A DNA stretch of 6,773 nucleotides from an uncultured Methylobacteriaceae bacterium. Lineage in GTDB: Bacteria > Pseudomonadota > Alphaproteobacteria > Rhizobiales > Beijerinckiaceae. The notes below the pieces were generated by a model. The model worked only from the letters and a program-made list of their open reading frames with translations. It was not told the origin of the DNA and did no database searches. The stretch covers positions 1-6,773 of the forward strand of contig CALMTJ010000238.1 in assembly GCA_937872715.1 (NCBI GenBank), written 5' to 3'. The translations under genes and the position numbers were made by a program. This document shows positions 1 through 5,814 of this stretch, piece by piece; position 1 is the stretch's first letter; each line of letters begins with the position of its first letter.

Positions 1-162
1 ATGTCCGCCGCGGCGCCGAAAGGACGAGAACTCCCCGTCGGGCGCGTCGCCCCGGAGCCCGGCCGGACCGGCCTCGGCGGCCGCCCCGATCGCGACGGCC
101 GGCCCCGCCGCCAAGACGAGACCCAGCACGATCGTCACGGCGAGGCGCAGCATCGCGGCCAT
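1..162 (-). CDS. Exported protein of unknown function, N-terminal part only
   Basis: The first 54 codons of a minus-strand gene run off the window at base 1. The N-terminus has a signal-peptide layout: MAAMLR, then a hydrophobic core (LAVTIVLGLVLAAG), then the small-residue motif AVA. Cleavage is plausible after AVA near residue 24 or within the following alanines. The mature part visible (about 30 residues, Gly/Ala/Arg-rich, ending FSSFRRRGGH) matches no family I recognise, so only export is inferred. The ATG at 162 is preferred because GGGAGAG (minus strand, 168-174) sits 5 nt upstream. An in-frame ATG at 189 would add nine residues ahead of the signal peptide and lacks a clear ribosome site; an ATG at 153 is also possible. 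The gene starts 65 nt after the cyclase stop on the same strand, so it could be co-transcribed with it, but no functional link is visible. Confidence 0.6.
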   Translation of the reverse strand, partial: MAAMLRLAVTIVLGLVLAAGPAVAIGAAAEAGPAGLRGDAPDGEFSSFRRRGGH

Positions 163-227
163 CTCGGCTCTCCCAGGAGCAACCAGCATAGCGCCCCGCC
201 GGGAGGCTGCAACCGATCCGTCGGCGG

Positions 228-1502
228 CTATCCGGAGGCCGACAGGAGAGGTTCCGGCTCCGGAACGTCCCTCGCCCGGAGGCGGAAGATCGGCACCGGC
301 TCGGCGAAGCCGTCCAGGTTGTGGGAGCCGAGCGGTTCCGGGTCGCCCCAGAGGTGGTCCGCGAAGGCGCGCGACATCAGGAGCGGCTCGCCCAGAACCT
401 TGTTCATGCTCGCGATCCGGCTCGCGAGGTTCACGTCCGGCCCGATCACCGTGAAGTCGAGGCGGCTTCCGGAACCGACATTGCCGTAGGCCGCCTCGCC
501 GTGATGGAGCGCGATGCCGACCGCGACCGGCATGGCGAACCGTCCATCCCGGTTCGCCTCGTCGAGGCGAAGCAGCGCGTCGATCGCGGCCGAGAGCGCC
601 GATTGCGCGCTCGCCCCGGTATCGTCGCCGCGCGCCCGGAAGATCGCCAGCAGGCCGTCGCCGAGATATTTCAGCACCTCCCCACCCTCGGCCTCGATCG
701 GCGGCACGAGGCAGTCGAAGAAGTTGTTCAGGAGGTCGACGGCGGCCTCAGGCGTGAGGAGCGAGCTGATCCGGGTGTAGCTCCGCATGTCCGCGAACAG
801 GATGGACGACCTGATCCGGGTCACCTGGCCGCGCTGGATGGCGCCGGACAGGATGGCCTGATGGGTCTCGTCGCCGACATAGATGCGCAGCACGTTGTCG
901 AGCCGCTGCCGCGTGGCCCTGATCTCCATCGCGGCCGCGAGCGTCGGGACGACGAAGCGCAGGACGGCCTGCGCGGCCGCCCCGAACCCGCCCGGCTCCC
1001 GGGTCGCGAGCGACACGCCGTTGGCGGAGCCGCTGCTGAAGATCAGCGGGATGCAGAGATATTGCGCGAAGCCCTCGTCCTTGAGCTCCGGCACGATGCC
1101 GAACGCGTCGTCCGGCGTCGACGGGAGGTCGAGCAGGAGCCAGCGGCGCTCCCGGTGCACCCAGGCGAAGGGGCTCCGCTCGTAGACCTCCGTCGATTGG
1201 ACGCCGTGCGGGAACAGCCTGAAGGTCGACCCGGCGTGACGGATCCAGATGCGCCCGATCCCCGAATATTCGGAATGGAGCGCGTCGATCGCGGTGGTCG
1301 CCCGGTCGACGGGCACGCCGAGATCGATCAGCCGCTCGGAGAAGCCGGAGAGCAGCAGGTCGGGATCGGGGTCGCGGGCGCCGGCGTCGAGCAGCCAGTC
1401 GCGGAGCGCGACCGCGCCCGGCAGCACGCGCGGGTCCAGCGCGTCCGGGGCGGGCCCGTCCTTCGGAGGCCCGTCGGAGATCGTTGAATCGAGCTTGAGC
1501 AC
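228..1502 (-). CDS. Class III adenylate/guanylate cyclase with N-terminal sensor-like region
   Basis: This is a soluble nucleotide cyclase of about 424 residues, predicted to make cAMP from ATP. The C-terminal catalytic domain spans roughly residues 228-400. The expected residues are present: metal-binding Asp238 (ILFADMRSYT) and Asp282 (LKYLGDGLLAIF), base-selecting Lys278, Thr351 in FTVIGPDVN, and transition-state Asn358 and Arg362 (VNLASRI). Thr in place of Asp at the second base-selecting position suggests the class IIIb subgroup. Residues about 30-200 form an uncharacterised input region, perhaps GAF-like; it resembles N-termini I remember from Hyphomicrobiales cyclases. No membrane segment is seen. 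The start is uncertain: in-frame GTGs lie at 1577, 1502 and 1427, none with a strong ribosome site. I chose 1502 because A/T-ending codons are 3 of 25 downstream of it but 6 of 25 upstream, and 1577 falls on the -10 of the ku promoter. The gene diverges from ku. Confidence 0.88.
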   Translation of the reverse strand: MLKLDSTISDGPPKDGPAPDALDPRVLPGAVALRDWLLDAGARDPDPDLLLSGFSERLIDLGVPVDRATTAIDALHSEYSGIGRIWIRHAGSTFRLFPHGVQSTEVYERSPFAWVHRERRWLLLDLPSTPDDAFGIVPELKDEGFAQYLCIPLIFSSGSANGVSLATREPGGFGAAAQAVLRFVVPTLAAAMEIRATRQRLDNVLRIYVGDETHQAILSGAIQRGQVTRIRSSILFADMRSYTRISSLLTPEAAVDLLNNFFDCLVPPIEAEGGEVLKYLGDGLLAIFRARGDDTGASAQSALSAAIDALLRLDEANRDGRFAMPVAVGIALHHGEAAYGNVGSGSRLDFTVIGPDVNLASRIASMNKVLGEPLLMSRAFADHLWGDPEPLGSHNLDGFAEPVPIFRLRARDVPEPEPLLSASG

Positions 1503-1555
1503 GGCGCGAAGTTGGTCCAGGCTGGGAGGTGGCGCAACCTCGCCGCGACCGTGCC

Positions 1556-1580
1556 GGAACGAGTCCCGGAGGGTCACGTT
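1556..1580 (+). promoter_or_regulatory. Predicted general-stress (EcfG/RpoE2/SigT) promoter for ku
   Basis: GGAAC at 1556-1560 is followed after exactly 16 nt by CGTT at 1577-1580. This is a full match to the GGAAC-N16-CGTT consensus known for the alphaproteobacterial general stress ECF sigma factor (Caulobacter SigT, Sinorhizobium RpoE2, Methylobacterium EcfG/PhyR regulon). A transcript from here would start near 1587-1590 and leave a leader of about 37 nt before the ku ATG. No sigma-70-like -35/-10 pair is evident in the same spacer. The match is seen directly; its activity is inferred. Confidence 0.65.
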
Positions 1581-1615
1581 GAGTTGCCCGAATAGCCCCG
1601 TGGGCGTTCGCGTAT

Positions 1616-1619
1616 GGAG
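1616..1619 (+). promoter_or_regulatory. Ribosome binding site that sets the ku start
   Basis: GGAG lies 6 nt before the ATG at 1626. It overlaps an alternative in-frame ATG at 1614, which itself lacks a good ribosome site. This supports 1626 as the start and gives the family-typical N-terminus MAAPRANWKGYLKLS. Confidence 0.7.
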
Positions 1620-1625
1620 TACCGC

Positions 1626-2582
1626 ATGGCAGCGCCCCGGGCCAACTGGAAGGGCTATCTCAAGCTCTCGCTCGTGTCCTGCCCCGTGCAGCTCTTCCCG
1701 GCGACGACCACCAAGGAGCGCGTCTCCTTCCACCTTCTCCATCGCGAGACGGGCAACAGGCTCCGCCGCAAGCTCGTCGACCCCGACACGGACGAGGCGG
1801 TCGAATCCGACGACCAGGTGAAGGGCTATCAGGTCGGCAAGAACGAATACGTGATCGTTGAGGAGGAGGAGATCGAGCAGGTCGCGATCGAGTCGACGCA
1901 CACGATCGACATCGAGACCTTCGTTCCGCGCGACGAGATCGACGAGGCCTTCCTCGACACTCCCTATTACCTCACTCCGGACGGCCGCATGGGCGAGGAG
2001 GCCTTCGCGGTGATCCGCGACGCGATGCGGGACAAGAAGGTGGTCGGCATCGGGCGGGTCGTGCTCTACCGCCGCGAGCGGCCGATCCTTCTCGAACCCC
2101 GCGGCAAGGGGCTCGTCGCGACCACGCTCCGCTACGCCTACGAGGTGCGGGACGACGCCGATTATTTCGATGACATCGGCGAGGGCGCGGTGCCGGAGGA
2201 GATGCTGGATCTCGCCTCCCACATCATCGGCAAGAAGATGTCCCACTTCGACCCGAAGCGCTTCGCCGACCGCTACCAGGATGCCCTGCTCGAGCTCATC
2301 AAGGCCAAGCAGGCCCACCAGCCGGTGAAGTCGCAGGCGGCCGCCGAGCGGCCCACCAACGTCGTGAGCCTTATGGACGCTCTCCGCCGCAGCATCTCGG
2401 CCGAAGGCGCCGCCACGGCCCCGGCGGCGGCCGGCGGGAAGCGTCCGGCCAAGGGCAAGGCGGCGGCGCCGGTCGAGACGCCGGCCGGACCGAAGGCGCA
2501 GGACAAGGCCGCCGATGCTCCCCGCCCGACCGCCCGGCGCGCCCCGGCGAAGCCGGGAGGTCGGCTGAAGCGGGCCAGTTGA
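1626..2582 (+). CDS. ku: Non-homologous end joining protein Ku
   Basis: Bacterial Ku is a homodimeric ring that threads onto double-strand DNA ends and recruits the ligase/polymerase LigD for end joining. The 318-residue protein has the Ku beta-barrel core from about residue 8 (RANWKGYLKLSLVSCPVQLFPAT) through about residue 180, including the segments FVPRDEIDEAFLDTPYYLTPDG (98-119) and LRYAYEVRD. The helical part after it (EEMLDLASHIIGKKMSHFDPKRFADRYQDALLELI) is also typical. A conserved-looking NVVSLMDALRRS stretch (245-256) follows. The last 60 residues are a low-complexity Ala/Pro/Lys/Arg tail ending GGRLKRAS. Basic tails of this type bind DNA in other bacterial Ku proteins. ligD is not in the window. 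Hyphomicrobiales often carry several ku copies, so which paralogue this is cannot be told. Transcription is probably from the stress promoter just upstream, which suggests induction in starved or stressed cells. Confidence 0.96.
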   Translation: MAAPRANWKGYLKLSLVSCPVQLFPATTTKERVSFHLLHRETGNRLRRKLVDPDTDEAVESDDQVKGYQVGKNEYVIVEEEEIEQVAIESTHTIDIETFVPRDEIDEAFLDTPYYLTPDGRMGEEAFAVIRDAMRDKKVVGIGRVVLYRRERPILLEPRGKGLVATTLRYAYEVRDDADYFDDIGEGAVPEEMLDLASHIIGKKMSHFDPKRFADRYQDALLELIKAKQAHQPVKSQAAAERPTNVVSLMDALRRSISAEGAATAPAAAGGKRPAKGKAAAPVETPAGPKAQDKAADAPRPTARRAPAKPGGRLKRAS

Positions 2583-2609
2583 CGCAGGCCAGCGCAGCTT
2601 CCACCAGCG

Positions 2610-2709
2610 TCCTCATGCTGAGGTGCTCGCGAAAAGGCGAGCCTCGAAGCACTCGCAAGCGTTGTGCGTCCTTCGAGGCCGACCTCCGGTCGGCTCCTCA
2701 TGATGAGGA
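2610..2709. repeat. REP-like nested palindrome, possible bidirectional terminator
   Basis: A 100-bp imperfect inverted repeat fills most of the spacer between the converging ku and hutU genes. The outer arms, TCCTCATGCTGAGG (2610-2623) and TCCTCATGATGAGGA (2695-2709), pair with each other at 12 of 14 positions and are each self-palindromic. An inner stem pairs CCTCGAAG (2642-2649) with CTTCGAGG (2671-2678), extended by GCAC (2649-2652) with GTGC (2664-2667) apart from a small bulge. Each arm also holds its own hairpin: GCTCGC/GCGAGC (2625-2642) on the left and GCCGACC/GGTCGGC (2678-2694) on the right. The sequence resembles dispersed intergenic palindromes I remember from Bradyrhizobium and Methylobacterium-type genomes, but copy number cannot be seen here. 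It could stop transcripts from both sides, though there is no T-tract. Confidence 0.7.
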
Positions 2710-2747
2710 GGTTTGGTGTCGTCGAGCCGTTCTGTCCCGACTCGGAG

Positions 2748-2765
2748 GCACGCCGATCGGCGTGC
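2748..2765. repeat. Perfect 18-bp palindrome abutting the hutU stop codon
   Basis: GCACGCCGATCGGCGTGC is a perfect palindrome with no spacer, ending one base before the hutU stop triplet (2766-2768). As RNA it would form a GC-rich hairpin directly after the hutU stop, so a 3'-end stabiliser or factor-assisted terminator is possible. No run of T follows on either strand, so it is not a standard intrinsic terminator. A protein-binding site is the alternative. Confidence 0.5.
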
Positions 2766-4433
2766 TCATACCATAGACGGCAGGTTCAGCCTCTTCTCGG
2801 CCGCGCACGCCACCGCCTCCGCGTAGCCGGCATCGGCGTGACGCATCACGCCGGTCGCGGGGTCGTTCCAGAGGACGCGTTCGAGCCGCCTCGCGGCCTC
2901 GTCCGTTCCGTCGGCGACGATCACCATGCCGGCATGCTGCGAGAAGCCCATACCGACGCCGCCGCCATGGTGGAGCGAGACCCAGGTCGCGCCCGACGCG
3001 GTGTTCAGGAGCGCGTTGAGGAGCGGCCAGTCGGAAACGGCATCCGACCCGTCCTGCATCGCCTCCGTCTCCCGGTTGGGCGAGGCGACGGAGCCGGAAT
3101 CGAGATGGTCGCGGCCGATCACGATCGGGGCCTTCACCTCGCCGGTCCGCACCATCTCGTTGAAGGCGAGACCGAGCCGGTGCCGGTCGCCCAGACCCAC
3201 CCAGCAGATGCGGGCCGGGAGACCCTGGAAGCGGATTCGCTTCCTCGCCATGTCGAGCCAGCGGTGAAGATGCGGCGCATCCGGCATCAGCTCCTTCACC
3301 CGCGCGTCGGTGCGGTAGATGTCCTCGGGATCGCCGGAGAGCGCCGCCCAGCGGAACGGCCCGACGCCCCGGCAGAAGAGCGGCCGGATATAGGCCGGCA
3401 CGAAGCCCGGGAAGGAGAAGGCGTCCGCGACGCCCTCCTCCAGCGCCACCTGGCGGATGTTGTTGCCGTAATCGACGGTCGGCACGCCGGCTTTCCAGAA
3501 ATCCAGCATGGCCCGGACGTGCAGGGCCATGGACGCCCGGGCGGCCCTGGCGACCTCCGCCGGGTCCCGCTCCCGCCCTCTCTCCCATTCGGCGAGGCTC
3601 CAGCCCGCCGGCAGGTAGCCGTTGACGGGGTCGTGGGCGGAGGTCTGGTCCGTGACGAGGTCCGGCCGCACGCCGCGCCGGAACAGTTCGGGCAGGATCT
3701 CGGCCGCGTTCCCGAGAAGCGCGACGGAGAGCGGGGTCCGGGCGGCGCAGGACCTCTCGACGATGGCGAGCGCGTCGTCGAGATCGCGGGCCTGGACGTC
3801 GACGTAGCCGGTCCGCAGCCGCATCTCGACCCGGGAGGGCTGGCACTCGATCGCGAGGCACGAGGCGCCCGCCATGACGGCCGCCAGCGTCTGCGCCCCG
3901 CCCATGCCGCCGAGGCCGGCGGTGAGGATCCAGCGCCCGGCGAGGGAGCCGCCGTAATGGCGCCGGCCCGCCTCGACAAAGGTCTCGTAGGTGCCCTGAA
4001 CGATGCCCTGCGAGCCGATATAGATCCAGGATCCGGCCGTCATCTGCCCGTACATGGCGAGCCCCTTGCGGTCGAGCTCGTGGAAATGCTCCCAGGTGGC
4101 CCAGTGCGGCACGAGGTTGGAATTGGCGAGGAGCACGCGCGGCGCGTCCCGGTGCGTGCGGAACACGCCGACCGGCTTGCCGGACTGGATCAGCAGCGTG
4201 TCCTCCTCGCCGAGCTCCTTCAGGCAGGCGACGATGCGGTCGAAGGAGGCCCAGTCACGGGCGGCACGGCCGATGCCGCCATAGACGACGAGCTCGCCCG
4301 GACGTTCCGCGACATCCGGATCGAGGTTGTTCATCAGCATCCGGAGCGGCGCCTCGGTAAGCCAAGACCTCGCCTCCAGCTCCGGCCCGGTGCGGGCCCG
4401 GACCGTGCGGGTGTTGTCGAGACGTGGCGGCAT
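2766..4433 (-). CDS. hutU: Urocanate hydratase (urocanase)
   Basis: This cytosolic enzyme uses tightly bound NAD+ as an electrophile to hydrate urocanate to 4-imidazolone-5-propionate, the second step of histidine breakdown. The 555-residue length matches the family. Clear motifs in order are WLTEAPLRMLMNNLDP (24-39), LVVYGGIGRAARDW (48-61), AMYGQMTAGSWIYIGSQG (126-143), the NAD-binding loop LTAGLGGMGGAQ (170-181), DQTSAHDP (262-269), DYGNNIR (321-327) and FPGFVPAYIRPLFCRG (341-356). The urocanase signature FQGLPARICWVGLGDR (402-417) places the active-site Cys at 410, as in the Pseudomonas enzyme. The ATG at 4433 is the only start available: a TAG in frame at 4467-4469 precedes it with no start codon between. 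The ribosome site is weak. It lies 83 nt after hutI on the same strand and is probably co-transcribed with it. Convergent with ku. Confidence 0.98.
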   Translation of the reverse strand: MPPRLDNTRTVRARTGPELEARSWLTEAPLRMLMNNLDPDVAERPGELVVYGGIGRAARDWASFDRIVACLKELGEEDTLLIQSGKPVGVFRTHRDAPRVLLANSNLVPHWATWEHFHELDRKGLAMYGQMTAGSWIYIGSQGIVQGTYETFVEAGRRHYGGSLAGRWILTAGLGGMGGAQTLAAVMAGASCLAIECQPSRVEMRLRTGYVDVQARDLDDALAIVERSCAARTPLSVALLGNAAEILPELFRRGVRPDLVTDQTSAHDPVNGYLPAGWSLAEWERGRERDPAEVARAARASMALHVRAMLDFWKAGVPTVDYGNNIRQVALEEGVADAFSFPGFVPAYIRPLFCRGVGPFRWAALSGDPEDIYRTDARVKELMPDAPHLHRWLDMARKRIRFQGLPARICWVGLGDRHRLGLAFNEMVRTGEVKAPIVIGRDHLDSGSVASPNRETEAMQDGSDAVSDWPLLNALLNTASGATWVSLHHGGGVGMGFSQHAGMVIVADGTDEAARRLERVLWNDPATGVMRHADAGYAEAVACAAEKRLNLPSMV

Positions 4434-4516
4434 GGCGGTCCGGGCCGGGATGGCGAGAACCCGCTCCTACACCGCACCCGCGCGCTTGACACGGCCGTTG
4501 CGGGAAAGCCGGTCGG

Positions 4517-5722
4517 TCACACGCCCCTCCGGACGCGGGCGTGGAGGGGGTTGAATGCCATCCGGTAGACGAGCTCGGCCGGGCGCTCCACGTCCCAGAT
4601 CGCGAGGTCGCAGGTCTTGCCGGCCTCGAGAGTCCCGATCTCGGCCAGGAGGCCGAGTGCGCGGGCGGCCTCCCGGGTGATGCCGAGCAGGCATTCCTCC
4701 ACCGTCAGCCTGAACAGGGTGGCGGCCATGTTGGCGGCGAGGAGCAGCGAGGTCAGCGGCGAGGTGCCTGGATTGCTGTCCGTCGCGACCGCCATCCGGG
4801 TCCCGGCCCGGCGGAAGAGCCCGACCGGCGGCGCCCTCGTCTCCCGGATGAAGTAATAGGCGCCGGGCAGCAGCACCGCGACCGTGCCGGCCGCCGCCAT
4901 GGCGGCCGCGCCCGCCTCGTCCGTATGTTCCAGGTGGTCCGCCGAGAGCGCGCCGAACTCGGCCGCGAGCGCGGCCCCGTGCCCGTTCGAGAGCTGGTCG
5001 GCGTGGAGCTTCACCGGGAGGCCGAGCGCCCGGGCCGCCTCGAAGACGCGCCGCGTCTCGGCGGGCGAGAAGGCGATGCCTTCGCAGAAGGCGTCGACCG
5101 CGTCGACCAGGCCCTCGGCCGCGAGAGCCGGCAGCATGTCGCGGCACACGGCCTCGATATAGGCCGCCTTGTCCCCGCCCGCCTCGGGCGGCAGCGCGTG
5201 CGCGCCGAGGAACGTGGCGGAGACGGAGACCGGCCGCAGCCGGCCGAGCGCCCGGGCCGCCCTGAGGCTGCGGCGCTCCGCGTCCAGAGACAGCCCGTAT
5301 CCGGACTTGACCTCGACCGTCGTGACGCCCTCGGCCAGGAGCGCGTCGAGCCGGGGGAGGGCGGAGGCGACGAGCTCCGCCTCCGAGGCCTGCCGAGTGG
5401 CCCGCACGGTCGACACGATGCCGCCGCCCGCCCGGGCGACCTCCTCGTAGCTCGCGCCGGCCAGGCGGAGCTCGAACTCGTGCGACCGGTCGCCGCCATG
5501 GACGAGGTGCGTGTGGCAATCGACGAGGCCGGGCGTGATCCAGCGGCCGGCGCAGGCGATCCGTTCGTCGGCCTCGAAGGCCGGCGCCTCCTTGGCGGGG
5601 CCGGCGTGGAGGATGAGGCCGTCCCGGGCCGCGACGATCCCGTCCTCGACGAGGCCGAGACCCGGGGCGGAGGGCGCCATCGTGGCGAGCCTCGCGCCCG
5701 TCCACACCCGGTCGCAGCGCAT
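4517..5722 (-). CDS. hutI: Imidazolonepropionase
   Basis: HutI is a metal-dependent amidohydrolase that opens the imidazolone ring of 4-imidazolone-5-propionate to give N-formimino-L-glutamate, the third step of histidine breakdown. The 401-residue protein shows the whole family pattern: the metal-binding DCHTHLVHGGDR (68-79; His70, His72), EVKSGYGL (137-144), TFLGAHALP (170-178; His175), LHADQLS (239-245; metal His240), ADHLEH (261-266; His263) and the late metal Asp315 in ATDSNPGT. A C-terminal composite-barrel strand (GTLEAGKTCDLAIWDV) closes the protein. The frame stays open upstream to 5902, but the ATG at 5722 is chosen because a strong GGAGGA site precedes it and the N-terminus RCDRVWTGARLATM fits the family; longer versions would run into hutF. 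It is the first gene of a probable hutI-hutU transcript and diverges from hutF. Confidence 0.97.
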   Translation of the reverse strand: MRCDRVWTGARLATMAPSAPGLGLVEDGIVAARDGLILHAGPAKEAPAFEADERIACAGRWITPGLVDCHTHLVHGGDRSHEFELRLAGASYEEVARAGGGIVSTVRATRQASEAELVASALPRLDALLAEGVTTVEVKSGYGLSLDAERRSLRAARALGRLRPVSVSATFLGAHALPPEAGGDKAAYIEAVCRDMLPALAAEGLVDAVDAFCEGIAFSPAETRRVFEAARALGLPVKLHADQLSNGHGAALAAEFGALSADHLEHTDEAGAAAMAAAGTVAVLLPGAYYFIRETRAPPVGLFRRAGTRMAVATDSNPGTSPLTSLLLAANMAATLFRLTVEECLLGITREAARALGLLAEIGTLEAGKTCDLAIWDVERPAELVYRMAFNPLHARVRRGV

Positions 5723-5732
5723 CCTCTCCTCC
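5723..5732 (-). promoter_or_regulatory. Strong ribosome binding site for hutI
   Basis: On the minus strand GGAGGAGAGG runs directly up to the ATG at 5722. The GGAGG core has 5 nt of spacing to the start. It decides this start over several upstream in-frame ATGs, including one at 5767, that have no such site. Confidence 0.75.
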
Positions 5733-5759
5733 GGCAGCGCCGCCGAGGCGGCCTCACGT

Positions 5760-5788
5760 CTGGACATGACCGGCCGGCCGTTGTCCAG
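5760..5788. promoter_or_regulatory. Inverted repeat in the hutI/hutF divergent control region, candidate operator
   Basis: CTGGACA (5760-5766) and TGTCCAG (5782-5788) are perfect inverted arms with 15 nt between them, so the half-site centres are 22 bp apart, close to two helical turns. The site is in the 92-bp spacer from which hutI and hutF diverge, about 38 bp from the hutI start and 26 bp from the hutF start, where one dimeric regulator could control both. HutC, a GntR-family repressor released by urocanate, is the usual hut regulator. Its remembered sites are more compact palindromes than this, so assigning HutC is a guess. The interval is GC-rich (GGCCGGCC) and could instead form a stem. 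Confidence 0.4.
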
Positions 5789-5814
5789 GCGTGCGGGACG
5801 CGGAGAGGGCCGAC

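Noticed and set aside
251..266. Inverted repeat GTTCCGG-ct-CCGGAAC near the cyclase 3' end, with a GGAAC box on each strand.
   Set aside because: It lies in cyclase coding sequence (a Pro-Glu repeat, PEPEP), and no CGTT follows at 16-17 nt on the minus strand, so it is not a stress promoter.
321..1487. A 388-codon plus-strand open frame opposite the cyclase.
   Set aside because: The translation is Arg/Glu/Asp-rich without domains, and the minus strand encodes a cyclase with all catalytic residues.
1503..2318. The minus-strand cyclase frame stays open for another 800 bases, opposite ku.
   Set aside because: It is antisense to a well-supported Ku gene, its translation has no recognisable domain, and long stop-free antisense frames are normal at about 70% GC.
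4486..4491. TTGACA on the plus strand between hutU and hutI.
   Set aside because: There is no -10-like sequence at the right distance, and it would point against both flanking genes.
4467..4520. A 17-codon GTG-start frame on the minus strand overlapping the hutI stop, lying between hutI and hutU.
   Set aside because: It is too short, has no good ribosome site and no recognisable sequence, and is probably chance. Conservation in relatives would be needed to revive it.
5739..5752. GCCGCC-GA-GGCGGC hairpin in the hutI leader.
   Set aside because: A short GC-only stem with a two-base loop is common by chance at this base composition; no riboswitch or attenuator layout surrounds it.
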